Made by a program: the position numbers and the translations under genes. The notes beneath the pieces were generated by a model, which worked only from the letters and a program-made list of their open reading frames with translations, did no database searches and was not told the origin of the DNA. Positions 23,581-30,997 of a stretch of 64,000 bases of DNA are shown here, in pieces (positions within the stretch are counted from its first letter, which is position 1; the number at the start of each line of letters is the position of its first letter). The stretch is taken from assembly GCF_042655435.1 (NCBI RefSeq), contig NZ_JBHSMG010000001.1:744001-808000 (forward strand). Direction: 5' to 3'. This DNA is from Lysinimonas soli (lineage in GTDB: Bacteria; Actinomycetota; Actinomycetes; Actinomycetales; Microbacteriaceae).

Positions 23581-24012
23581 ATGGCACTGTTCGCGAGTCG
23601 GCGCGGAACCGACGAGTCACTGCCCCGCGACGATCGCGGCGTAGGGCATTTCAACGACTACAGCTACGGATTGGTCGCCCGCAACAAGCGGATCACGATC
23701 GTGCTCGCCGACAGCGATCCCCATCAGGAGGAGCTGCGCGCGATCCTGGATGCCGGTGACGAGCATCCCGAGACGGCGATCTCGCCGCGCACCCGGGAGC
23801 AGGAACGGGTGGATGCCCCGATCGTGGTCCGGCTCTTCACGGGGCGGCGGGTGAGCGGTCCGGTGGGCAGCGTGCCGCGCGGGCTCGAGTCGGTCGTCGA
23901 CGACACCCTGCGTCGTCTCGACGACACGGTCGGCAAGGCGCGCATCCCGGCGCGCATCGTCACCAAGGGCGGAAAGCTGCGGGTCGAGCTGCTGATGGGG
24001 CTCGTGCGCTAG
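23581..24012 (+). CDS. Unknown 143-residue protein
   Basis: A soluble 143-residue product with a strong ribosome site (AAGGAG) directly behind the aldo/keto reductase, so probably co-transcribed. The C-terminal half (VVRLFTGRRVSGPVGSVPRG ... KGGKLRVELLMG) looks like a small beta domain with a helix; I cannot assign a family. The N-terminal half is polar and may be flexible. Confidence 0.65.
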   Translation: MALFASRRGTDESLPRDDRGVGHFNDYSYGLVARNKRITIVLADSDPHQEELRAILDAGDEHPETAISPRTREQERVDAPIVVRLFTGRRVSGPVGSVPRGLESVVDDTLRRLDDTVGKARIPARIVTKGGKLRVELLMGLVR

Positions 24013-24043
24013 TCGGATCGCGGCGGAACGCCTCGCGGCGCCG

Positions 24044-24445
24044 CTAGTGGTGCGCGTTGGTGAGTACGGTCACCACGAGCAGGATGCGCGTGATCAGCAC
24101 GAGGGCGCTCAGCACGATCGCGATCACGCCGAGGGTGCGGCCGCGGTTCCGCGCCACTGCGACGATGCCGAGAATGAGCGCGATCACGGCCAGCAGGGTG
24201 TCGAACGGCACCCCGATTACGACGGCGATGAACACCGAGCCGTAATCGCCGAACCCGGTGTTGCGTCCCGACACGAGTCCGAGCAGGTCGGACGTCACCG
24301 TGAACAACGAGGCGATGCCGATCAGGACCACGACGAGATCGCCGACGAAGCCCAGCAGGCCGAGCACGAAGGCGGTGACCCCGACGGCCCGGCGCGGCTT
24401 CAGCGGGGCAGGGGCGACGGACGGGGTGTTGGTCGATTCGGACAT
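24044..24445 (-). CDS. Small membrane protein (DUF4190-like)
   Basis: A 133-residue protein with a short polar N-terminal tail and about three hydrophobic helices. VTAFVLGLLGFVGDLVVVLIG and LILGIVAVARNRGRTLGVIAIVLS resemble the duplicated G-rich helices of DUF4190-type proteins. The role is unknown. Confidence 0.65.
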   Translation of the reverse strand: MSESTNTPSVAPAPLKPRRAVGVTAFVLGLLGFVGDLVVVLIGIASLFTVTSDLLGLVSGRNTGFGDYGSVFIAVVIGVPFDTLLAVIALILGIVAVARNRGRTLGVIAIVLSALVLITRILLVVTVLTNAHH

Positions 24446-24486
24446 GCCTGAACCGTAGCGAGCACCGAGTGCCCCGCGACAGGACC

Positions 24487-24894
24487 TTAGGCCTGAGGGC
24501 TCTCGGGTGCCGCGGCGTCGGACCCGGCAGCTGCCGACTGCTGCGCCGCGATCTCGGCGCGGATCGCATCCATGTCGAGCGCTCGTACCTGCTCGATGAG
24601 GCTGTCGAGGGCGGGGCGGGGGAGTGCCCCGGCCTGCGAGAAGACGCCGATGCCGTCGCGGAACGCCATTAGGGTCGGGATCGCCTGGATGCCCATCGCT
24701 CCCGCGAGCCCCTCATTCGCCTCGGTGTCGACCTTGCCGAACACGATGTCGTCGTTGGCCTCGGAACTCGCGTCGTACACCGGTGCGAAGGCCTTGCACG
24801 GTCCGCACCAGTCCGCCCAGAAGTCGACGAGCACGATGCCCCCGTCGAGGACTGTGCTTTCGAAGGTCTGCTCGGTGAGTTCGACGGTTGCCAT
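24487..24894 (-). CDS. Thioredoxin
   Basis: A 135-residue thioredoxin with the active-site motif WCGPC (C30, C33) in LVDFWADWCGPCK. The cis-proline segment reads AIPTLMAFRDG. A 25-residue alanine-rich tail follows the fold. It reduces protein disulfides in the cytoplasm using thioredoxin reductase. A TrxB gene is not in this window. Confidence 0.92.
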   Translation of the reverse strand: MATVELTEQTFESTVLDGGIVLVDFWADWCGPCKAFAPVYDASSEANDDIVFGKVDTEANEGLAGAMGIQAIPTLMAFRDGIGVFSQAGALPRPALDSLIEQVRALDMDAIRAEIAAQQSAAAGSDAAAPESPQA

Positions 24895-24967
24895 GCATCC
24901 ACCCTAAGTCGGGCGCCGCGGAGCCCGCTGGCGCGCCCCGCCGACGGCCGATGCCGCGGCGGACTCG

Positions 24968-25441
24968 TCAGTCGAGCTCCGACTCGCGCAGCAGCATGTC
25001 GAGCACGTCGAAGAAGCTCTGCCAGCCCGCCTTGGCCTGAGCGAGTTGCTCGGGCGGCAGGGCCCCTCCGCCCTGCTGCATGGTCATGCGCGTGCGGCCG
25101 TCGAGGTCGTCGAACTGCACCGTGAGGTAGCCCCACCCGTCGTCCGGCGACCCGTCGGTGAAGGCGATCACGAGGCGGGAGGGCCGCTCGACCTCGACGA
25201 ACTCGCCGATCCAGTCGATCTCGCGACGCTCGGGGCCGACGAACATCGTGGCCTTCCAGATGCCGCCGGGGCGCGCATCCAACTGCACGCCGTCCAGCGG
25301 GATGTCGCCGTTCTCGCCGCCGAACCAGACCGCGAACCGGCGCGGCGTCGTCCACGCGTCGAACACCTGCTCGACGGGAGCATCGAACTCGCGCACGATC
25401 GTGATGCCGTCGGTGGGGATGGGATCGGGATGCGTCGCCAT
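24968..25441 (-). CDS. SRPBCC/AHSA1-type protein
   Basis: A 157-residue START-like fold protein with the Activator-of-Hsp90 C-terminal-type pattern: REFDAPVEQVFDAWTTPRRFAVWFGG, then GGIWKATMFVG and LTVQFDDLDGRTRMTM. The fold offers a hydrophobic pocket for a ligand, which is unknown here. The ATG at 25441 fits the family; an upstream start adds 17 atypical residues. It is divergent from the flavin oxidoreductase operon. Confidence 0.85.
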   Translation of the reverse strand: MATHPDPIPTDGITIVREFDAPVEQVFDAWTTPRRFAVWFGGENGDIPLDGVQLDARPGGIWKATMFVGPERREIDWIGEFVEVERPSRLVIAFTDGSPDDGWGYLTVQFDDLDGRTRMTMQQGGGALPPEQLAQAKAGWQSFFDVLDMLLRESELD

Positions 25442-25527
25442 CCGGCCATTCAAGCAGGGAATACCGGCGGTGGGGATGTGGTTGGATGGCATATCGATGC
25501 AAACGCATAAATAGAAGGAGCGTCACG

Positions 25528-26646
25528 ATGACCGCCATGCAGTTCGGGATCTTCACGGTGAGCGACATCACGCAGGACCCGACAACCGGCCGCACTCCCA
25601 GCGAGGCGGAGCGTATCCAGGACGTGCTGACGATCGCGCAGCACGCCGAGGAGGTCGGGCTCGACGTCTTCGCACTGGGGGAGCACCACAACCCGCCGTT
25701 CTTCTCGTCCTCACCCACCACGACGCTCGCCTACCTGGCGGCGAAGACGACGACGCTGCAGCTCACCACGAGCACGACCCTCATCACCACCAACGACCCG
25801 GTCAAGATCGCCGAGGACTTCGCGATGCTCCAGCACCTCGCGGGCGGGCGCGTCGACCTCATGCTCGGGCGCGGCAACACCGGCCCGGTGTACCCGTGGT
25901 TCGGGCAGGACATCCGGCAAGGCATCCCGCTGGCGATCGAGAACTACGCGCTGCTGCACCGTCTGTGGCGGGAGGACGTCGTCGACTGGCAGGGCAAGTT
26001 CCGCACGCCGTTGCAGGGCTTCACCTCGACGCCGCGCCCGCTCGACGGGGTCGCGCCGTTCGTCTGGCACGGCAGCATCCGCAGCCCCGAGATCGCCGAG
26101 CAAGCCGCGTACTACGGTGACGGCTTCTTCGCGAACAACATCTTCTGGCCGGCCGAGCACTACCAGAAGCTGATCGGCTACTACCGGCAGCGCTTCGAGC
26201 ACTACGGTCACGGCACCGCGCAACAGGCGATCGTCGGCCTCGGCGGGCAGGCGTTCATGCGCGCGAACTCGCAGGATGCCGTGGCGGAGTTCCGGCCGTA
26301 CTTCGACAACGCCCCGGTCTACGGTCACGGCCCCTCGCTCGAGGACTTCAGCTCGATGACGCCGCTGACCGTCGGCAGCCCGCAGCAGGTCATCGACCGC
26401 TACGCGGGAATGCGGGACCTGTTCGGCGACTACCAGCGTCAGCTGTTCCTGATGGACCACGCGGGCCTGCCCCTGAAGACCGTGCTCGAGCAGCTCGACC
26501 TGCTCGGCGGCGAGGTCGTGCCGGTGCTGCGCCGGGAGCTCGCCGTGAACCGCCCGGCCGAGGTGCCCGACGCCCCCACGCACGCCTCGCTGCTCGCCGC
26601 CTCGCTGGCCGACGCCGTCGAGACCGACCTCACGGAGGTGAAGTGA
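25528..26646 (+). CDS. LLM-class flavin-dependent oxidoreductase (CE1758 family)
   Basis: A 372-residue luciferase-like (TIM-barrel) monooxygenase. The start MTAMQFGIFTVSDITQDP, LGEHHNPPFFSSSPTTTLAYLA and the VDLMLGRGNTGPVYPWFGQD segment are typical of the subgroup that pairs with an FMN reductase. AAGGAG precedes the ATG at 25528. It uses FMNH2 and O2; the organic substrate is unknown. The next gene starts inside the stop (TGATG) and would supply reduced FMN. Confidence 0.9.
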   Translation: MTAMQFGIFTVSDITQDPTTGRTPSEAERIQDVLTIAQHAEEVGLDVFALGEHHNPPFFSSSPTTTLAYLAAKTTTLQLTTSTTLITTNDPVKIAEDFAMLQHLAGGRVDLMLGRGNTGPVYPWFGQDIRQGIPLAIENYALLHRLWREDVVDWQGKFRTPLQGFTSTPRPLDGVAPFVWHGSIRSPEIAEQAAYYGDGFFANNIFWPAEHYQKLIGYYRQRFEHYGHGTAQQAIVGLGGQAFMRANSQDAVAEFRPYFDNAPVYGHGPSLEDFSSMTPLTVGSPQQVIDRYAGMRDLFGDYQRQLFLMDHAGLPLKTVLEQLDLLGGEVVPVLRRELAVNRPAEVPDAPTHASLLAASLADAVETDLTEVK

Positions 26647-27278
26647 TGACCGAATCCCGGAAGATCGTCGTGATCTCGGCGGGCCTCAGCCAGCCCTCGT
26701 CCACGCGTCTGCTCGCCGACCGCCTGGCTCAGGCGACGGTGAAGCGGCTCGCCGACGACGGTGTCGCGGCCGAGGTGCAGGTGATCGAGCTGCGCGATCT
26801 GGCGCAGGACATCACCAACAACCTGCTCACCGGCTTCGCGGCGCCCAAGCTGGCGGCGGCGATCGAGCAGCTGACGGCATCCGATGGGGCGATCTTCGTC
26901 ACCCCGATCTTCACCACCAGTTACAGCGGCCTGTTCAAGTCGTTCATCGACGTGCTCGACCCGGATGCGCTCAGCGGCCTGCCCGTGCTGCTCGGCGCGA
27001 CCGGGGGCACCGAGCGGCACTCGCTGGCCCTGGAGTACGCCATGCGCCCGCTGTTCAGCTACCTGCACGCGGTCGTCGCGCCCACCACGGTGTACGCGGC
27101 GTCCAGCGACTGGGGGAGCACCGGGGATGCGTCCACCGGCGGGTTGCCCGAGCGGATCGACCGGGCGGCCGGTGAACTCGCCGCGCTGGTGCGCGAGCAT
27201 GACCGATCGACGCGGGTGCGCGATCCCTTCGCCCTGCCGACCGGGTTCAGTCCCGTGGGCGGGTTCGGGGCCCAGTAA
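26646..27278 (+). CDS. NADPH-dependent FMN reductase (CE1759 family)
   Basis: A 210-residue flavodoxin-fold reductase: KIVVISAGLSQPSSTRLLADRL is the phosphate-binding first loop, and TPIFTTSYSGLFKSFIDVLD the second flavin-contact segment. It overlaps the preceding monooxygenase gene by one base and would deliver FMNH2 to it. A GTG one codon upstream is an alternative start. A GC-rich stem-loop follows at 27291-27328. Confidence 0.9.
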   Translation: MTESRKIVVISAGLSQPSSTRLLADRLAQATVKRLADDGVAAEVQVIELRDLAQDITNNLLTGFAAPKLAAAIEQLTASDGAIFVTPIFTTSYSGLFKSFIDVLDPDALSGLPVLLGATGGTERHSLALEYAMRPLFSYLHAVVAPTTVYAASSDWGSTGDASTGGLPERIDRAAGELAALVREHDRSTRVRDPFALPTGFSPVGGFGAQ

Positions 27279-27290
27279 CCGGGCCTAGCA

Positions 27291-27328
27291 AGCCGGGCCC
27301 CGCAGCCGGGGGCCCGGCCGGCCCGGCT
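27291..27328. terminator. Bidirectional stem-loop
   Basis: AGCCGGGCC (27291-27299) and GGCCCGGCT (27320-27328) pair perfectly around a GC-rich loop, between the convergent FMN reductase and LysR genes. The right arm touches the last base of the LysR stop. Confidence 0.55.
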
Positions 27329-28212
27329 CAGCTCTGCCGGCGCTCGCCGAACCGCTCCTCGAGCAGGGCGACGAGCGCCTCGGTCGCCGCGGACGGGTGC
27401 GGGCGGGTCACCAGGCGCAGCTGCCAGTCGACCCGCTCGCGCAGCGGGCGCACCACGGCGCCGGGGGCCGGGATGACCGTGAGCTCGGGCAGCGCTCCCA
27501 CGCCGAGGCCGGCCGCCACGAAGCGCGGGATCTCGCCCAGGTCCGAGAGCTCGGTCGCCACGCGCCGGCTCAGGCCGCGCTGCGCGAGGGCGGCATCGAG
27601 CGTCGCGCGGTTGCCGAATCCCTCGCGGGCGTCGACGAAGCGCTCCGCCACCAACTCCGCGAGCGGCACCGAGGCCCGTTCGGCCAGGGGATGCCCGTCC
27701 GGCAGGATCGCGACGAACCGTGACGAGGCCAGGCGGTGCTCGCGCAGGCCGGCGGGGGCCTCGGGCAGGCCGAAGAGGGCGGCATCCAGTCGTCCGCTGC
27801 GCACGTCGTCGGCCAGTCCCGCCGATCCGGTGGGGGACGGCCCCAGCTGCAGGTCGACGCGCGGGTGTCGCCGGTGGAACTCGCCCAGGACGCCCGGCAG
27901 ATCGATCGTCGATAGGTTCGTGAAGATGCCCACGCGCAGCCGGCCGCGGAGTCCGGCCGAGGTGTCGGCGAGGTCGGCGACCCGCTGGAGGGCTTCGAGC
28001 GCGGCACGGGCCGCGGGCACGAGTTCCTCGCCGAGAGGGGTGAGGGCGACCCCGTGCGGTCCTCGGTCGAAGAGGGTCGTGCCGAGTTCGCGTTCGAGCG
28101 AGCGGATGCCGGCGGACACCGTCGACTGCACGGCGTAGACGCTCTGCGCGGCCCGGGTGAAGTTGAGCTCGTCGGCGACGGCGAGGAAGTACTCGAGTTG
28201 TCGGCCGTCCAT
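27328..28212 (-). CDS. LysR-family transcriptional regulator
   Basis: A 294-residue regulator. The winged HTH occupies residues 1-60 (MDGRQLEYFLAVADELNFTRAAQS, STVSAGIRSLERELGTTLFDR), with the coupling helix to about 85. The periplasmic-binding-like effector domain starts LRVGIFTNLSTIDLPGVLGEF. It is divergent from an MFS transporter gene with a 79-base gap, the standard layout for LysR control of the neighbour. No clear T-N11-A palindrome stood out in the gap. Confidence 0.9.
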   Translation of the reverse strand: MDGRQLEYFLAVADELNFTRAAQSVYAVQSTVSAGIRSLERELGTTLFDRGPHGVALTPLGEELVPAARAALEALQRVADLADTSAGLRGRLRVGIFTNLSTIDLPGVLGEFHRRHPRVDLQLGPSPTGSAGLADDVRSGRLDAALFGLPEAPAGLREHRLASSRFVAILPDGHPLAERASVPLAELVAERFVDAREGFGNRATLDAALAQRGLSRRVATELSDLGEIPRFVAAGLGVGALPELTVIPAPGAVVRPLRERVDWQLRLVTRPHPSAATEALVALLEERFGERRQS

Positions 28213-28291
28213 ACGGCAATCGTACTATTCGATCGTCATGATCAAGCACGTTCGTTGGACTCGATGAGTCGGACGAGGGAGAGTTGGAGTC

Positions 28292-29518
28292 ATGACCAGC
28301 ACCGCAGACCTCGTCGTTCCGACCTCCCTTCCCGCGCACCGTCCCGCTCGCCGCGGCCACCTCGGTGGGCGTGCCGGCTTCTGGGTCATCGCGCTGGCGT
28401 TCCTCGCCGCGATGGCGTTCTCGACCGTCCCCACTCCGCTTTACGCGCTGTACGCGGCGCGCGACGGCTTCGCGACCTGGGTCGTCACGGTGATCTTCGC
28501 GGCCTACGCGCTCGGGGTGCTGCTCAGCCTCTTCCTGATCGGGCACATCAGCGACTGGGCAGGCCGTCGCCGCATGATCCTGGTGGCCATCGCCATCGAA
28601 CTGCTGGCCGGCGTGCTGTTCCTGGTGTGGAACGACGTGGCCGGGCTGATCGTGGCGCGCTTCATCACCGGGATCGGCGTCGGCACCCTGACCGCCAGCG
28701 CGACGGCGCACCTCAGCGAGCTCGCGCCGCACGCCACCCGTCGCGCCGGGATCGTGTCGACGGTCGTGAACACGGGCGGTCTCGCCCTGGGCCCGCTGGT
28801 GGCCGGCGTCCTGGCGCAGTTCGCCCCGAGCCCGCTCGTGGTGCCGTACGCCGTCTTCCTTCTGGTGCTGGCCCTCGCCGTCGTCGCGGTCTCGCTCGTG
28901 CCCGAGACCGTGGAGCGCCGTGAGGAGCGGCCGGCGTATCGCCCGCAGCGGCTCGCCGTGCCCGGTGCCGACCGGGCGCGCTTCTTCGCCGCGGGGGTCG
29001 CCGCCTTCGCCGGCTTCGCCGTGCTCGGCCTCTACAGCGCCCTCGCGCCGACCGTGCTCGCCGTGAGCATGCACGAGACGTCCCGCCTGCTGGCCGGGGT
29101 GGCCTCCTTCCTGTCCTTCGCGGCATCGGCCGTGATCCAGGTGGTCGCGATCCGCGTCCCGGCACGGGTGCAGCTCGTGCTCGGCATCGTGCTCGCGGTC
29201 GCCGGACTCGCGTTCCTGTCGGTCTCGGCCCTGCTGGCGCTGCTGCCCCTGTTCCTGCTCGCCGCGGTCGTGGGCGGCGCCGGTGTCGGGCTGCTGTTCC
29301 GCGCGGCGATCGGCGTCGCGGCGGCGCTCGCGGCGCCCGATCGGCGCGGCGAGGTGCTGGCCGCGGTGTTCCTGTTCGCCTACGCGGGCCTCGCCGTGCC
29401 CGTGCTGCTGATCGGCGCCGCGCTCATGCTGGCGCCCCTTGTGCCCATCCTCGTGGTGTTCGCCGTGGTCGTAGCCGCCCTCGTGATCGTCGCGGGGCGG
29501 CGGATGCTGCGGCACTGA
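28292..29518 (+). CDS. MFS transporter
   Basis: A 408-residue major-facilitator protein with 12 predicted helices. FSTVPTPLYALYAARDGF in helix 1 and LFLIGHISDWAGRRRMILVAI after helix 2 (the GxxxDRxGRR signature) define it. It is probably an efflux pump. It is divergent from the LysR gene that likely controls it. The ATG follows GGGAGAGTTGGAG. Confidence 0.88.
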   Translation: MTSTADLVVPTSLPAHRPARRGHLGGRAGFWVIALAFLAAMAFSTVPTPLYALYAARDGFATWVVTVIFAAYALGVLLSLFLIGHISDWAGRRRMILVAIAIELLAGVLFLVWNDVAGLIVARFITGIGVGTLTASATAHLSELAPHATRRAGIVSTVVNTGGLALGPLVAGVLAQFAPSPLVVPYAVFLLVLALAVVAVSLVPETVERREERPAYRPQRLAVPGADRARFFAAGVAAFAGFAVLGLYSALAPTVLAVSMHETSRLLAGVASFLSFAASAVIQVVAIRVPARVQLVLGIVLAVAGLAFLSVSALLALLPLFLLAAVVGGAGVGLLFRAAIGVAAALAAPDRRGEVLAAVFLFAYAGLAVPVLLIGAALMLAPLVPILVVFAVVVAALVIVAGRRMLRH

Positions 29519-29613
29519 GCGCCTCGCACGCGGGAGCATCCGGGTGGGCCGTGAGCGCGAAGCCGGGCTGAGCCCACCCAGCCGGCCGGGCGATCCGGGC
29601 GTATCGTCGGACC

Positions 29614-30282
29614 ATGGAGCGCCGGCGCTCGATCGGGATCGCCGCGGTCGTCGTGGCGGCGATCGTGGCTCTGCTGCTGACCGGATGCGCGACGACGCCG
29701 CGCGCGAGCTCCCGCCCCCTGCTGCTGCCGAGCGCGCTCGACACGGTCGTCTGGCGCGGCTGCATCGACGGGCTCGACGTCACCGGTCTGAACGTCTCGA
29801 TCGGGGGCATCAGCGGCGAGATCCTGGTCGATGTCGGCCCGGGCGACATCTTCGACAGCTGGTACGTGCATGCCACCTCCCGCGCCGTCACCCTGGTCAC
29901 GCCCCACGCCACCGCCCCGGCGGTCTCGGGCGATTCGGCCGGCCCGGCCTCGATGAGGCTCCTGGGCGCGGCCGAACGCGCCGCTCGATCCGTGCAGCGC
30001 TGCGCCTCGGCCTACCGTTTCGTCGACGCGAACGATCTGCCCCTGTCGCGCGGCGGGCTGCTGCAGCTGTATCGCTACGACGTCGCCGTGCTCTGGCCGT
30101 GCCTGCGCGCTCACGGCGTGATCGTCGCGGATCAGCCGAGCCGGGAGCTGTACCTGACGCCGGTGACCGCCGCGGCGATCGATCCCTACGGGAGCGCGAG
30201 TTGGACCCCGGGCAACGTCGAGACCGCGATCCGGGCCGCCCGGGAATGCCCCGATGTGCCGGCCTATCTGGTGAACCGATGA
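29614..30282 (+). CDS. Lipoprotein, paralogue 1 of 2
   Basis: A 222-residue exported lipoprotein: basic start, hydrophobic helix and lipobox LLTGC with the acylated cysteine at about residue 25. The mature domain has several cysteines and the signature VLWPCLRAHG. The next gene encodes a related protein with VLWPCLAQHG and a shared IDPY motif. The function is unknown. The two genes overlap by four bases (ATGA). Confidence 0.75.
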   Translation: MERRRSIGIAAVVVAAIVALLLTGCATTPRASSRPLLLPSALDTVVWRGCIDGLDVTGLNVSIGGISGEILVDVGPGDIFDSWYVHATSRAVTLVTPHATAPAVSGDSAGPASMRLLGAAERAARSVQRCASAYRFVDANDLPLSRGGLLQLYRYDVAVLWPCLRAHGVIVADQPSRELYLTPVTAAAIDPYGSASWTPGNVETAIRAARECPDVPAYLVNR

Positions 30283-30872
30283 GGGGCCCCGGCGGGAGAG
30301 CCGCCCCTGCCGCGCTCGTGGTCGCCTCCCTCGCTCTGCTGTCCGGATGCGTCGCCACCGTCGGCCGCGGCGATGCGGGACCGCATCGGCTGCCGCTCGG
30401 AATCCCCGAACCGGCGGTGGCGCGCTGCGAGCAGGGCGCGGGCCTCGGCGAATCGACTCCCACCGTGGTGTGGCGGGACACCGTCGGCCTGCACGTGCGC
30501 CTCGGCGTCGGCTCTGCCCGATCGCCGAAGACCTCGGCGGTCGCCTCGACGACCGAGCAGGCCCTCGTCTCGTGCCTGATGGTCGCGACGGGAACGGTCG
30601 AACCGTATCCCGCGGATTCGGCGGGCCGGCTCCTGCTGTGGAAGTACTCGGTGGGCGTGCTCTGGCCGTGCCTGGCCCAGCACGGCGTCGACGCCGGATC
30701 CGTGCCCGATCGCGCGGCGTTCCTCGCGGGGGACCGGTTGCAGATCGACCCCTACGATCGCGTCGCGTCCCACCTTTCACGCTCCGCCCTGCAGGCGTTG
30801 AAGAAGGACTGCCCGGCGGTGCCCGACTACCTGCGTTCGGCGACCGGGCCGGGGCCAACGGCATCCGGGTGA
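30279..30872 (+). CDS. Lipoprotein, paralogue 2 of 2
   Basis: A 197-residue lipoprotein with lipobox ALLSGC about 24 residues in. The aligned motifs with the upstream gene are Y/S-V-x-VLWPCL-x-x-HG, IDPY and a C-terminal cysteine near the end. Divergence is high, so the duplication is old. The start overlaps the previous stop, showing an operon. No known fold is recognised. Confidence 0.72.
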   Translation: MRGPGGRAAPAALVVASLALLSGCVATVGRGDAGPHRLPLGIPEPAVARCEQGAGLGESTPTVVWRDTVGLHVRLGVGSARSPKTSAVASTTEQALVSCLMVATGTVEPYPADSAGRLLLWKYSVGVLWPCLAQHGVDAGSVPDRAAFLAGDRLQIDPYDRVASHLSRSALQALKKDCPAVPDYLRSATGPGPTASG

Positions 30873-30997
30873 ACGCAAGGCAACCGGAGCGCGGCGTGCC
30901 GGCGGCAGATCGAACATCCGGTCGACGTCACGTGAATCCTCGGTGCATCCGGGCGCGCGCGGCGCCGTCGCCGCATCCGGTCGACGATCCTGGTCGC

